DNA of 64,000 bases from Anaeramoeba flamelloides (lineage: Eukaryota; Metamonada; Anaeramoebidae), in NCBI GenBank assembly GCA_027625915.1, contig JANTQA010000023.1, forward strand, positions 17,918,001-17,982,000, in the 5' to 3' direction. The position numbers were made by a program, and so were the translations under genes. The notes under the pieces are model-generated. The model was not told where the DNA came from and made no database searches. It worked only from the letters and a program-made list of their open reading frames with translations. Each line of letters starts with the position of its first letter. Within the stretch, counting starts at the first letter, position 1. Below, piece after piece: positions 12,002 to 24,076 of the stretch.

Positions 12002-12223
12002 AAGATCGTAAATGCTTTAACCAATATAAAAGGGTGATATATGCCATATATCTGAAGTTTTTATCTGTGGTGTGTTTGCTTAAAAGTGCTAAAAATAAGA
12101 AAAAATAAAATAAATAAAAAATTATCATAATTTCAAGAACTATTGAGAATAAATTTCTAAAGCATACCCTATAATTAAATAACTGAATTCAAAAAAAGTA
12201 ATGATCAAATGGAAGTTTTTATA

Positions 12224-13721
12224 TTAAAACAATAAAGAGATTTTGTTAAAATCTTCCTGTTGACTTTTTAAAAAATACCATAAATTAACACTTTCTGGTA
12301 AATTATCAAATGCTACGCCAAATTTATCATCATTTACCCCAAAGGAGATTTCTTTTTTATTCATGTCTAAAAAAATATGCAATATGTCCCCAGTTTTAAA
12401 GGGTTTCCCGTACGCTTCGCGTTGAACATTGGGATTAATCGTAAGTTTTTGGCTTGTTAATTCCTTTTTGTAAGAAGAATAGAAAGTTGAAAAATAAAAG
12501 AGTTTATTAAAATCCTCTTTTTTCCAGGGCAAACGCTTCTTATTCTTGGAGGCGATTACCCCGATCTTAATCCAATTTGGCTTTGAATTTTGTGGGAAAT
12601 TGTTAATCTTGATCTTGATATGGTGAAGGCCTTCTGAGATTATGTTTTTCCCAAAAATGATGCCACCTTTGTTTTCGAGATAACCGCCTATTTTAATTGC
12701 CATCTTATCTTCTTGTAATAATTTGATTTCGGAGTCTTTCCAATTTCCATCAAATGTGTCTTTGCTACTTTGAAATATTTTATCAGCTTCATTCGGCCCT
12801 AGTTTCTCCTTTTCCATCAATTCATTTTGTTTGTTAATAGTGAACCTTTCATTAGTAGCTTTGAAATTTTCAATGACTTGAAGCGAATATATTACTTGCT
12901 CTGTTTCTTTGTTTTCCTTTTCCCTCAAACCTTCAATTTTTTTGATTGTCGATTTTTGTGATTTCAAATCGATCAGCAACTTACTTTTAAATTCCAGAGA
13001 ATCTTCAAAACGTTTTTCTGTGACAACCTTTGATAGACTCAAGATTCTTTTTGATTTTTTGCCAAACTCATCAATTTGTTCTTTCATTTGTTCACATTTT
13101 TGTGTCAAGTATTTTTCGAGTCTGTTGAAATCCTTTTCCATCAGATCCTTCTTTTGAGTTAAACTGATCTGATCGTTTATTATTTGGTGTTTCAATGAGA
13201 GAAGTTTTATTTGAACGTTGCCAACCTGCTTTGTAAGTTCTGTATGGATCGTTTTGATCGTCGAAATTTCCTTCTTATGTTTCCAACAGAAATCGCTTTC
13301 ACAGTCCTCGCACACTAAAGCCTTGTGGATTTTACAAAAACTTTTATATCTCTTTTTGTGAGTAGGACAATAACCCGTTGTCAATTCTTTGGTATGTTTT
13401 TGGAGGGTGGGATCAATATTGTGAAAGAAATATATTAAAAAAAAAAAATAGGGAAAAAAAAAGAGAAAATTATTGATGTTTTCATTTGAGAGATTTTATG
13501 AGGTGACAAGAACGAAAGAGACTACCAATGAAAAAAAATTCAAAAAACAAACCTTTTTTGTCCACTTTTTCTATAAAGTCTGAATGTAATTTTTGAAGGA
13601 TGTTGGTATGGATTTTCGTTTCACACTCTTGACAATAGGCAAGATCACATTTTAAACAACGAAGCTCTTGTGGGTTTGTTTGACAGATTATACATTTTTT
13701 AAAAGAAGATGTATGTTCCAT
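12224..13721 (-). CDS. B-box / coiled-coil / SPRY protein (TRIM-like, no RING)
   Basis: Two exons, 13721-13553 and 13386-12224, are joined by a 166-bp intron (GTTTGT donor, AAAG acceptor; the join gives KVDKKELTTGYC) to encode 443 residues. Residues 10-46 carry a first zinc-binding box (C10, C13, C22, C25, C30, C33, H38, H46). Residues 63-93 carry a B-box2 (C63, H66, C74, H77, C82, C85, C90, H93). A coiled coil of roughly residues 100-230 follows, then a SPRY/B30.2-type C-terminus with GDILHIFLDMNKKEISFGVN near residue 400. This is the order of TRIM proteins, but the RING ubiquitin-ligase domain is absent, so self-association and ligand binding are more likely than ligase activity. The start is the first ATG; the first box would be lost with any later start. 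Confidence 0.88.
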
Positions 13722-14034
13722 TTGAAAAAAAAAAATAAATCGTCAAAGTTCAAGCAAAAAAAAATGATATGGAATCAACAGTTTTTGTATCAAAATAGAA
13801 ACAAATGAGCAAGATTTCTGAAATGTTTGATCGAAGCACTTTGAAAAAAAATAGTAGACTTACGAAAAAAATCTTAGTTGGGGCTTTAAAAAAAGTTTTC
13901 TCGGTTTCTCTGCAAGAGATTTTTATTCCCAGTCTGATAAAAAACTGAAACAAGAAAAAAAAAGTCAAAAACAATTTTGAATTGATAACTTTTCTCTAAA
14001 GATAAAAAGTGTGATCAATTTTCGAGAATTTTTT

Positions 14035-14165
14035 TAGGGATTTCAATCATAAATGGGAAACAATTTTCACTTCCTTTTACTATTTTTTTCTTTTTTAACA
14101 ATAAAAAGAATTTTTTGAAGAAACAGGTTCTAAATATATGATCTCTATTGCCGTTAATTGAAAAA
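14035..14165. mobile_element. Family L hairpin MITE, copy 3 (decayed)
   Basis: The left part (AAATGGGAAACAATTTTCACT) matches copy 1 at 5990, and the centre (AACAGGTTCTAAAT) matches its middle. The right end is not clear. Confidence 0.4.
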
Positions 14166-14268
14166 TAAATACTACTAGATTTTTGTTCATCTTACAAAAA
14201 AAACATAGTTATCAAGAATAAAAAAAACATCAAATTCCTCAATTCGAAAAGGTAAAATAAAAACTTAA

Positions 14269-15955
14269 GGGACTAGTAACTAGTATTTCTTTTTTTTACA
14301 AAAGTTAATAAGTAATTATTTACATAAAGATACAATTAAACCTGATATGTAATTTGATTTGTTAACTTTAGAGAAATGAATAACCATTTTTAATAGATTT
14401 CATTTACAGTGATCAAAATAATGCGTGCACAACAACTATAATCCGTGTTTCAAAATATTATCCGTGCTTTTTTTTATTCTTGTACCAAGGCAACATCCAA
14501 TCTACTACCAAATAGTATACCTGAACCCAAATCAATTTTGAAAGTAAAGTACTGGTTATTTTCAGTAAAATTTAAATTATTAATGCAACTAGTTGAAAAT
14601 TTTCCATAATATTCTCAATTTTTTTGAATTTTTTTGTTTTTTTTATTATTCAATTTTCAAAAAAATTAACTCTATTTTTTGAGATAAATTTTCCAATTTG
14701 ATCCTTTATTTTTAGAATTTCTTTTTAAATAATAGAACTTTAAGAAACCAATACCATATTTTTTTCGGGTTTATTATTGGTTTCTTTTATCGGTTGATGT
14801 ATAGGTTTTCTATAACAAAAAAACACGGATAATATTTTGAAACACGCTTTATATTTTTTTGCACGCTTTATTTTGACTACAGTACTCTATGAAATTTCAG
14901 TCAAAAAGATCAAAATCCTTTTTTGTTGGGTTTTTAGATCAAATTAGAAAAAAAAAAATTTACAAAAAAATTTAATTTTGAAGTAAATTCACTTTTAGTA
15001 ATTTCAGAGAGTCTTTATAAACAAGTAACCTTGAAACTTTAATCTTATTTTAAAAATATAATAAAAATCAATCAAATATTGTATCCTTGAAGATCTAAAA
15101 AAATTGATCATTTATTTTATTCACAAATATTTATTAAATTTCTCGAAATTTAAAAAACTAGTCAATATCCTATTTCAAATATAAAGAGTATAAACAAGGA
15201 ACTTTTTGGATTAAAATCAGTTATTTGATAATATCTTTTTTTTTTTTTTTTAATAGAAATATTGCAATAGTTTTTATTTTATTTGTTTGAAAATCTTTAA
15301 AAAATTGAAAAATAATTGTAAAGTCTATTTGATATAGTTAATCTTTGTTTTATAATGACTTACTGAAAAAATTAAGATTGAGTAATTAATTATTGATTAT
15401 AAATAATCAAATTAAAAAGTATTTCTCTAGATTATAAGTTGAATTTTCCAGGTTTTAAAAAAGTATTTTGGGAGAATTTAAAATTCGATTGTTTGGTTCT
15501 TTCTCTCATATTTTTTTATTCAACTTTAAGAAAAAATTGATTTAAACTGTTCTTTGAATTAAAATATTATTTTTTTTACAAGTTTAAAATAATTATTGTA
15601 TTTTTTTTCGAAATTAAGTAAATTTTTTAAACTGGGTTATTATATCTTAGTGGTTTTATTTTTAAAGTGTATTTTTGTACACTTCCTTTACAGGCAATAA
15701 GATTTCAATCTTCTTTTAACAAAAATAATTTTTTTTAAATAATTCAGAAATATGTAATATTTTGAACTTTTCAAAAAAGAGAAAAATCAACCAGATTTTT
15801 AAAAACAATAATTCATTTCGGAAAATAGTATTGAAAGTAAGTTTGGTTTTTTGGTAATCAGATTTTTACTTTGTTTTTCAATTTCAAGATACCTCTAAAT
15901 TTTTTTTAATTTGCTATTGGCTTTACTTGAAGAACTTTTTTAGTTTACTAGCCCC
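14269..15955 (+). mobile_element. Family I TTAA-flanked element, copy 1
   Basis: TTAA flanks both ends (14265-14268, 15956-15959). Terminal inverted repeats start GGGACTAGTAAC on the left and, read inward from the right, GGGGCTAGTAAACTA. The element aligns in reverse with copy 2 at 52307-53533 over its whole length once the family D element at 14407-14882 is removed, leaving about 1.2 kb. There is no long open frame, so it is non-autonomous. Confidence 0.75.
14407..14882 (+). mobile_element. Family D MITE, copy 1, inserted in family I
   Basis: A 476-bp element has TA on both sides and inverted ends (CAGTGATCAAAATAATGCGTG; right end ...TTTGACTACAG). Subterminal arms contain the inverted pair around CAAAATATTATCCGTG. 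It interrupts the family I element at a point where copy 2 of I is continuous. It matches 59232-59699 in reverse. It is Tc1/mariner-like by TA target and CAGT end. Confidence 0.8.
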
Positions 15956-18503
15956 TTAAACTGATTTTCTGGAGAAAAATTTCAAATTTGACTTTGATCT
16001 ATTGAAAAATTGTTTATAAAGATATTTCCAGTAAAATTATGTTCAATTTATTATACAACAAGTGGTAATTTGTTTGACATTTTTTTTTAATCAGTATTTT
16101 GGGTATAACTACCAAACCTTAATGAAAACCAGTTTTCCGAATTGAATAGTTAATAAAGATTGTAAATTTTATCCCTTCTATATACTCATAGACTCCTAAA
16201 AAAGCGTGGAACGAAAGTTCAATAAAGTGTGACTCAAACTATTTGAGTTTCACCAAGTGAGACAATTTGAAGTCTAGTATTGAAAAAAATACATGGAATT
16301 GAAATACTGTATGAAACTCATTATCAATTATTAGTCTTTGTGAAAATGTTGGGAAGTTATTGGTTAATTTCTTTTATTTCACAACAAAAATAGCACAATA
16401 CACACAAAGACTTTCAAGACCTTTTCAAACTTTCAGACTTATTGTCTGCAAGATTTCAGTTTCTGATAATGTTTCATTTTTTTTTCAAATTTCAAATACT
16501 TGATACAAAATTCTTTTATAATCCAAAAAAGGGATAAAAAAAATAATTGAAAAAAGATAAAATTTTGAATTTAATTGAAATTTTTTAAAGTTATCCAAAA
16601 GAAGAATATTTGTTATCTTTCAATAACCTGAAACCCTTTTTAAGAAAACCGAAAAGTGTATAGTTATTTAAATTACATGTTTTTAAAAAGTTTGAATTGT
16701 AATAACTTTAAAATTGAAAGTTATTGAATTTTTATTATTTAATTCATTTTAAAATTTGGAACAATTTCAAAAAAAACAATGTATTGACCAGTCAAAATAG
16801 TGACTACAATTTTTGTGCTATTTTTGCCGTTTTGTTATCGCACCCTTTTATAATAAAACTTATTTTTGATGTACTTAGTTATAAACACATATTTGGTTCA
16901 TAAAATTTGGGTTTCTTTAGAATAATCATTTTATTGTTTTTTTAACCTATATAATTCTATTATTTGGAATAAAAATAACATTTTCTTCTTTTGTTATTTA
17001 TTTGGGAAATGATTATGTTATTAGGAAAATTTGGAAATATTCTGATCTTTTTATTTCCAATTCTAATAAAGTAAAATAGGAAGTATTTTACTCAAAAAAT
17101 TTACTTTTAAAATTTTATTTAAATTTATTTTCGATTTGTGTGACCAATTTTTTTGTAAATTTTTAATCTCACAAATCCCAAAAGATTGCTTTTTCTTAAT
17201 TTTTGATCTACGACCTTGGAAAGAGATTTTGATTCAAGAAAACAAAATAAAATTTTTTTTGAGGGTTGAATCATTATAGTGAAATTTTTTTTTCTGAAAT
17301 CGAAAAAAACTTTTTAGTAATTTTTATGAGGACCTAACACCAATCAAAAACCAACCAACCTATTAGATATGATCAATCTAGAAAAAATCAACAACTAAAG
17401 AAGAGGGCATTTTTAGAAAAAAGCGTCAAAGAATAACACTCAATTCCCAATTAGAATGGTTTTTAATATACAATCTTGAAAAAAACTATGTCTGTTTTGA
17501 AGTGTCGCTCTTTGGAGCTTTTTGAGATCTTGGAGATTTTTTTTTTTCTTTTTTTTCATTTTTCAAATGAAATATTTTTATTTTAAGAATAAAACATAAT
17601 TCATACTTGGTCAAATTTAGAGGGTTACAAAATAACCACAAATCAGATTAAATCGAATTAAACTGATTACGAAATTCAAGAAAGCAATTTGTATTAAATT
17701 AAAGAAATTTAAAATAGAAAATGTGGAAAGATGATTTTTTTTTTTTAAATTTTGATTTTTTGGAAATTGAAAACTCTTTTAAACTTATTTTTCTTTGTTA
17801 AATTTTTTGTCAAAGAGATCCAATTAAATATTTTTTTTTGTCATTTGAATTTTGTCAACCAAAAGAAGGGCTATTTCATAATACCCTTTTTAGTCTCAGG
17901 TTGCCCATTGAGAATGGAGTAAATTCACAATAAATGACTAGACCCTTAAAAATAAAATTTTGATTTCAAAGTTTCAATATCTCATTACACTCAAAAAAAT
18001 CTTTTTTCACTATAATTCCAAAATTAAAATTTTTAAAAAGGGTAAAATTTACCTACTCCCTTAATAAAATGAAAATTTATTTATATAAGATCACCCATTC
18101 TTAAATGTTATTTTCATGAAGGTTTATTTGCTTTTGAAAAAATGATCATTCTTGAAATTTGAGAAAAACTCCAAAATCAATATACTATCAAATTATTTTA
18201 TTTATATTATAAATAAGATAATAATTAAAATGAATCCAAATTTAAAAGAGATGTAGTTGGTAAAAAAAAACTCTGATCAAAAAATTATTACGATAAAATT
18301 AATTTTATTGATTAAAAAAAAGTTAATTTTCTTTAGAAATGATTTTTAAAAAAAGAAAAGTCAAACATAAAAAAAGTAGATTAAAAATAGTTTGAAGTAT
18401 TGATAAAAAATTATTAATAAAAAAAAAAAAATTTATTCATAAAAAATCATGAATATATATATATATTATGAATAAATAAAGAAATGAATGGAAATTTAAG
18501 AGA

Positions 18504-21500
18504 TTAATTTTGATCCACTAAAGTAATTTCTGCTTCAATTTTCAATTTTTTCTTTTTCTCTTCTTCAAATTGTTGCTTTTCCACTTCAACTTGTTTTAAT
18601 AGGTCATCTATTGTAATATTTTCTTCATCAAGAGTACATTTATTATTCTCATTTTGAATATTATTTTGGGTACTTTGGTCCTTATTTTGTTCATTTGATT
18701 GATTTTCAATCTGTTTTGAATCATTATCGTTATTATTTTCATTTTCGTTTTGTTTGTCATTATTATCATTAGCATTGTTATTGCCATTATTAGTAATTGA
18801 AACTTCATTTGCCAAGTTTTGGGTTTGTTCTGTTGTTTGTGATTGATTTGATACTAATTCATTTCCATTTTCAGTTTCAGTTTCAGTTGTTTGGTTTTGA
18901 TTATTTACATTTTTTGTCTTTTCTTCTGGTATAGTTTCATTCTCATTATCGTTATTATTTTCAGAATTAATTTCTTTTTCATTGATATTCTCTTTTTGTT
19001 CTTGTGTGCTATTAATTTGATTTATTTCTTGTTTTTGGATTTCATTATTTTTTTCAGTTTTTATTTTGTTATTTTCAATATTTTGTGTTTCAGTTGTTGT
19101 TGTTGTTGTTGTTTGTTTATTTTCATTTTCAAAATTGTTATTATTGTTGATAGTTTCTAAATTTTGTGTTAAAGTAATATTTGTTTCATTATTAATTTTA
19201 AGATCCTTATTTGTCTCATTTTGTTGTTCAATTTCATTTTCATTTTTTATTTTTTTATTTTCTATATTATCTATTTCTTGTTGTTGTTCTTGTTGTTTTT
19301 GTTGTTGTTGATTTTCATTTTCATTTTCTTGTTGCTGTTCTTCTTCTTTGATTTCAGTTTTTATTTCTTGTTTTTGTTGTTGTTCTTGTTTCTGTTTTTC
19401 TTCTTCTTCTTTTTGTGGCTGTTGTTCTTGTTGATTTTCATTTTCATTTTCTTTTTCAGTTTCATTTTCTTTTTTTATTTCAGCTACTTTAATTTCTTTA
19501 GAATGCTTATTGATTATTTCAATCCAACTCTCTCTTTCGCGATCTGAACTCGCGGCAAAATAATATTCACGTTGACCAATATCAATGATTATTCCAAAAG
19601 GTTCATTTGAGAATGTATGCGATTTGATGACGAAATTTGATTTTAAATCAATAAAGCCAAGATGAGATCCTTTCTAAAGATTTTAATACAATTATAATAA
19701 TTTTGTTAAATAATTATAATAAAAGTAAATTAATATAAAAGTTATATAAGTAAATATATATATATATATTGGCAAAGTTATAATGTGATATAATCTCAGA
19801 TGATCATTTTATATTTGAAAAAAAATAAATTACAGTCTTTCTTCGACCCCCATAAAATTTTAATATTAATAAGAATAAAAAACACAACTTTTTATATCTA
19901 GCTGGAAAGTTCAAAAATTAGAACTATATTTTATTGTTTAAAAAATCCTTTGTTTCGAAAAACTATTGCCGTTTCCATTTTTTATTGGAGTTAGTTTTGA
20001 CTTATTTTATCCACAAAAAAAGAGTAGATTTTTTTAACTTTTTTCAGAAAATCTTTTAATAAACATATTTTGAAATACACACAATAAGTAATACATTTTC
20101 CAGTCAAAGGGGGCAAGTTATAGAGAAGTGAATTACCCATGTTTAAAGGGTTTTAATGGATATTAGAAGAAAATTTTATTTTGGAGATTCCAAAATTTCC
20201 ATCATTTTTTCACATTTTTGCACATTTTTATTTTTTTTTTTGATTTTATTTTGACACCTAATTCATTTGTAAAATATTTTTTTATTGCAAGATCGATAGT
20301 CACTTGGTAAAAACGTGTTATTCTAATGTTATTGAAAAAGTAAAAACGATTGTAGAGAAATTATTTTTATTTCTATTGGAATTTTCTTTGGATTTTCAAT
20401 TGGAGATCAAAATGAACCTTATTGTTTTTCTCAATAGGGTTACCTGAGAATTTGAGGTTTTCTATTTTTAAGAAAATCTACTGATTTATTCGGTTTTATT
20501 TCATAGGCAGATACCAACTATTCTTTGATGTTTATTATTCTGTTTATTTCTTATTTAATCTTCAAAGGTCATTTATAAAAAATATTTGAAATTTGAAATA
20601 AATGTTGGGTAACTTTGACTGAAACAAAGTTTACTTATCCATCACAGTTAATGTTTCTCTTAATTTGATATTACAAGTTTACGAATAGAATCACTAACAA
20701 AGAGAATTTTATAATGAATTGTTGAATTCTACTCGCTGGAAGCGTTGTTAGGTTTTCCAGAATTTAAAAGAATAGAGAAAAATCTTTGATTTAACTCAAT
20801 TCTTTTCAATTCTGGAAAACCTAGACACCGTTCGTTATATTTTCCAAAATTTAAAAAAATTGAGTAAAATCTATTGATTTTTCTAATTCTTTTGAATTCT
20901 TGAAAAGCGTCGTTAGTTTTCTGTTTTAATTTTTGAAATTAAAAGAAAAATTCAATAAATTTTCGGTTTATTTTTAAAATTAAAAAAAAACTCTACGGCA
21001 CTCTACGGAACTTGACGATATACTCCATAAGGATATTTCAAAATAATAAAAAATCAAAACCAAATATTTATTAATCAAAAATATTAAAGTTATCCATCAA
21101 GCTCAACAATTCTAAAATTCAGAACATTTACTAACTGCTTAAATAGATACTACTATGTAATCATTAAAAAATAAAATAAATTTTGTCCTTTATGTTTAAA
21201 ATATGAACATAAATAAATAATAGAAAATACTGATAACTTTTTATGAGTATGTCCCTTTTTATTAAAATGAATAGATTAATTTTCCCGAATAAATCAAAAG
21301 AATTAAACTTTAATGAATAATTTTAAACCAAAAGATCGTTTAAAATTATTTTTGTTAATTAATAATCGTGGGATCTATGATTTTTGGCTTAAATTTCTAA
21401 AAGGAAATTTAAGTATAAGGACACCCTAGAGTGTAATTTACACTTCTTCAATAATAAAAAAAAAAAAAAATGTTCTGCTTTTTTGGAAATACCTTATATC

Positions 21501-23638
21501 TTGATCATTCTAAATATTTTAATGAATTTCTTTCAATTTTTATAACACTTTCAACAGTTATAATAACTCTATATCACACATATAACATGTTATACAATTT
21601 TTTTTTTAATTAGAGTTTGCTTTCTTATTTTAGATCTGCGAAGCATCAAAAAATTATTATCGATAATAAACCCAGAAAAGAAAATTTTTTTTGTTTGATA
21701 AAATTTTTTTTATTCTATTTTTTCGGAAAAAGAAAATTATTTAAATTGATTATATTTTTTCCTTTATACAACATTTTTTACTTTTTCTATGCCTATTTCC
21801 ATCATTATTACACTATATCAAGTCTTTATTGCCAAGAATATTGATTCTAAAGATTTTTTTTTTATTTTTTTTGATAATCCTTTTGATTAACCAAAAAAAT
21901 CGTTATATTGAACATATTAAAAAATATTTGTATTATTTTAATAAGGATAGTTCTAACCAATAAAATTTTCAAACAATATTAAAATTTTACTAAGAAATTG
22001 TGATTTTATTTATTAGATGGAATTTGGATTTTCTAGAAAAAAATTTTCTTGAAAATCTTTGGGAATAAGGAAAATTTTTTCCTAAAAAGTTAAAATCAAT
22101 TTTATTCTTTCAAACATGATTTAAATTGTTATAAACGATTCTTGCCACTAAGGTCAAAAAATTTTCTAAAAAAATTTTTCAAAGATGAGAATTTTTTAAA
22201 TTTTTTAAAATTTTTTGAAAAACCAGAAAACGACTTTTGGGAGTAGACTCAAAAATTTGCCCATGTTGTAAAAAAAAGTTGATGATGTGGAACATTCCAT
22301 CTGGGTCTGTAAAAAATACGAGAGAGCCAGAAGAGATTGGAAAAAACAACTCAAAAAAATCAAAAATTTTGATTATAGCATAATAATCAAAAAGGACACA
22401 GACACATTGCTGAGAAAAATGAACCAAAAAGAAATCTATGATCCCATAATAGATTACTTCTTGACTAATATGACTCAACATGCAATTAGGAAAAAGGAAC
22501 TCAAAACCAAATAAAACTCAAGAGTAAACCTTCCAAAAGTCTCCAAACCTCTCAACACATTATATTTTTTACTTATTTACACTTCTTCATTTTTACTTCT
22601 TTCATTTTTTTTCCCCTATCTTTATTTTTTCAATTCTTCTCTTTTTTTTCTTTTTTTTTCTTTTTAGAAAACTAAATTAGGATTAAAATACTTCTGATGA
22701 CTGTGTCTTAAGATACTCTTTGAATTGGTAGTCTCAAATTTAGTCACTTCAAAATTCTCTCTTGAATAGATTATACAAACTCTTGTCTAACCCATAACAA
22801 TAAAAAAGAAAACGAATTTTGTAAATCATTTAAAGAACAAATTATTTTTGCTTAATAAATCTTATCTTTAATTGAGAAATTTTAATTAAACTTCTATCAA
22901 ATTTAGAGTTATTTAAATCACCTATACTTCACCTTTAGTTTTATTTAATGAGATTTGAATTGAAATATCTTTAATCAAAAATAATAAGGAATAAACAATT
23001 ATCAAAAGCAAATCAATGCTTTCCAACATAAAACTAAAAATAGTGTTTACATATTTTTCAGGAATTAACTTGATTGCTAATAAAAAAAAAGAGGTTACTT
23101 TTTTTGGTTTTATATTGGAAATAAGTGAATTTTAGATTTCAAAAAAGAGTCTCAAAATTAATAAATTGTTTAGATGAAGTTAACTCTTTCATTTCATAAG
23201 TCCAAAGGATAAATTACAAAAAAAAAAAAATTTAAAGTTCTTAATAAGATTTCATTTTTTTTTTTTATTTAAATACTATCCTCTTAAAAGATGAAAAAAT
23301 AAGATAGAAAATTATATTATTTATTCTAATTTTGATTATTTATGATTTGGAGAAAAATGAAACTTGGTTAATTTTAATAATATTCATTGAAAATAAGTGA
23401 ATTTCTCATAATTTGACTATTTGAAAAGATTTATTTAAAAATTAATGTACACTAAGTTTTAAGTTGGTTGTTTGATTTTTAATAGAAACCTTAAAACGGA
23501 TAAAATTGATTTTTCTATTAGTTATTGAAAGGAGGATGTTATTATTACTTGTTTATAAATCAAAATTTTCTGTGTTCTCATAATTTAATTAAATATTTTT
23601 CTAATGAAAAAAAAAGTAACAAATTGATTATTGATATG

Positions 23639-23669
<31 letters not shown>

Positions 23670-24076
23670 ATGGTGTGTGTGTTTAGAGATATTTTATACA
23701 AGATAAAAAGATAAAGAAAAATATTTTATTTATTCCTTTTTAATATCCTTATAGACACGATCGATTATCAAATTTTTAATAAATAGTTGTAAAAATAATT
23801 TAATTTTAATTTCGAACAATTTAATAATTAAAAAACAGTTTTAAAAGTATTGTTCTTAAAAATATGGCAAAAGAGTAATATTAAAAAGAAAGAAATGAAA
23901 AAAGATGTTACTTTTTGATCGTCATTATAATAATAAAGTTTTCTTTCATTTGGTATTAATTCAAAATAGCGGTTTCTCCATTTTTGTCTAAATAAAGTTT
24001 TTTTACCTTTTTTTCTTAAATATCCAGATTTTGCCGGTTTATTTTTTTCTGCGTTTTTTTTTTTTTCTTGTTCCAT
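18504..24076 (-). CDS. PH-domain protein with long E/N/Q-rich tail; PH split by a 4.2-kb intron
   Basis: Exon 1 (24076-23912, 55 codons, phase 0) encodes the first half of a pleckstrin-homology domain (SGYLRKKGKKTLFRQKWRNR then YFELIP and YYYNDDQK). Exon 2 (19673-18504) continues with KGSHLGFIDLKSNF, then FGIIIDIGQREYYFAASSD and the final helix RESWIEIIN. Together they make one complete PH fold of about 100 residues, which would bind phosphoinositides or proteins at a membrane. The intron (19674-23911, GTAACA donor, TTTAG acceptor) holds mobile DNA. After the PH domain come about 280 residues of low-complexity E/N/Q/T-rich sequence and a short C-terminal charged helix (DDLLKQVEVEKQQFEEEKKK). 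The predicted total is 444 residues. The fold match across the junction is the evidence for joining the two pieces. Confidence 0.8.
20095..20645 (+). repeat. Family G repeat, copy 1
   Basis: The stretch aligns with 24935-25475 in the same orientation, for example through AAAACGTGTTATTCTAATGT and GGAATTTTCTTTGGATTTTC. There is no coding capacity and the termini are unclear. The two copies lie on either side of PH-gene exon 1. Confidence 0.65.
20711..21025. repeat. Family C palindrome cluster 2
   Basis: Two copies of the AGGTTTTCCAGAATTTAAAA palindrome and one of the TTTTTGAAATTAAAAG palindrome are separated by AGCGTCGTTAG-like spacers, ending in CTCTACGGCACTCTACGG. Together with the LINE piece that follows, it matches 32147-32925 as one unit of about 760 bp. 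Confidence 0.7.
21040..21470 (+). mobile_element. LINE C-terminal/3' fragment (subfamily b), copy 1
   Basis: Only the last part of a LINE ORF2 is present: a decayed cysteine knuckle (FCPLC followed by a TENTDNFL-like stretch), a short C-terminus and a 3' end CTTCTTCAATAAT plus A-run. It is homologous in position to 51840-52205 of the near full-length element. Frame interruptions show it is dead. It is preceded directly by family C palindromes. Confidence 0.75.
22170..22800 (+). mobile_element. Second LINE type: C-terminus and 3' UTR
   Basis: The sequence encodes ICPCCKKK and, after a +1 shift in an A-run, DDVEHSIWVCKKYERARRDW and about 60 further residues ending at 22514. This C-x2-C...H-x4-C pattern is the C-terminal knuckle of non-LTR reverse transcriptases. 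Base composition and protein sequence differ from the LINE at 45967. The following T-rich 3' region (to about 22800) recurs at 45590-45800. Confidence 0.65.
23638..23684 (+). repeat. TA/TG microsatellite
   Basis: A TA run changes into a TG run (TGTGTGTGTATGGTGTGTG). It lies inside the PH-gene intron, about 230 bases from exon 1. Confidence 0.9.

Larger units (their letters stand above)
8361..12223. other. Gene-poor stretch
   Basis: Contents are a family K repeat, a decayed family A element, a 27-base T-run, a short TA run near 10741 and one doubtful open frame at 11612-12001. No exon with recognisable homology is visible. Confidence 0.55.
13722..18503. other. Gene-free stretch full of mobile-element remnants
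   Basis: It holds a decayed family L hairpin, a 1.7-kb family I element with a family D element inside it, and low-complexity AT DNA. A weak inverted pair (ACAAAAATAGCACAA near 16382, TTTTTGTGCTATTTTTG near 16811) could mark a further element of about 450 bp. From 16840 to 18500 I see nothing specific. Confidence 0.55.
19674..23911 (-). other. Intron of the PH gene, loaded with repeats
   Basis: This 4,238-bp intron contains a family G repeat, a family C palindrome cluster joined to a LINE C-terminal fragment, and the 3' end of a second LINE type. Other introns in the window, apart from the Arl8 one, are 120-520 bp. Confidence 0.75.

Noticed and set aside
16382-16830. Possible element with ACAAAAATAGCACAA inverted ends
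   Set aside because: The inverted match is about 15 bases and has no second copy in the window, so it may be chance.
18891-19547. Phe/Leu/Ile-rich frames on the + strand
   Set aside because: These are the complements of the E/N/Q-rich tail of the PH protein and imitate membrane proteins only because of that composition.
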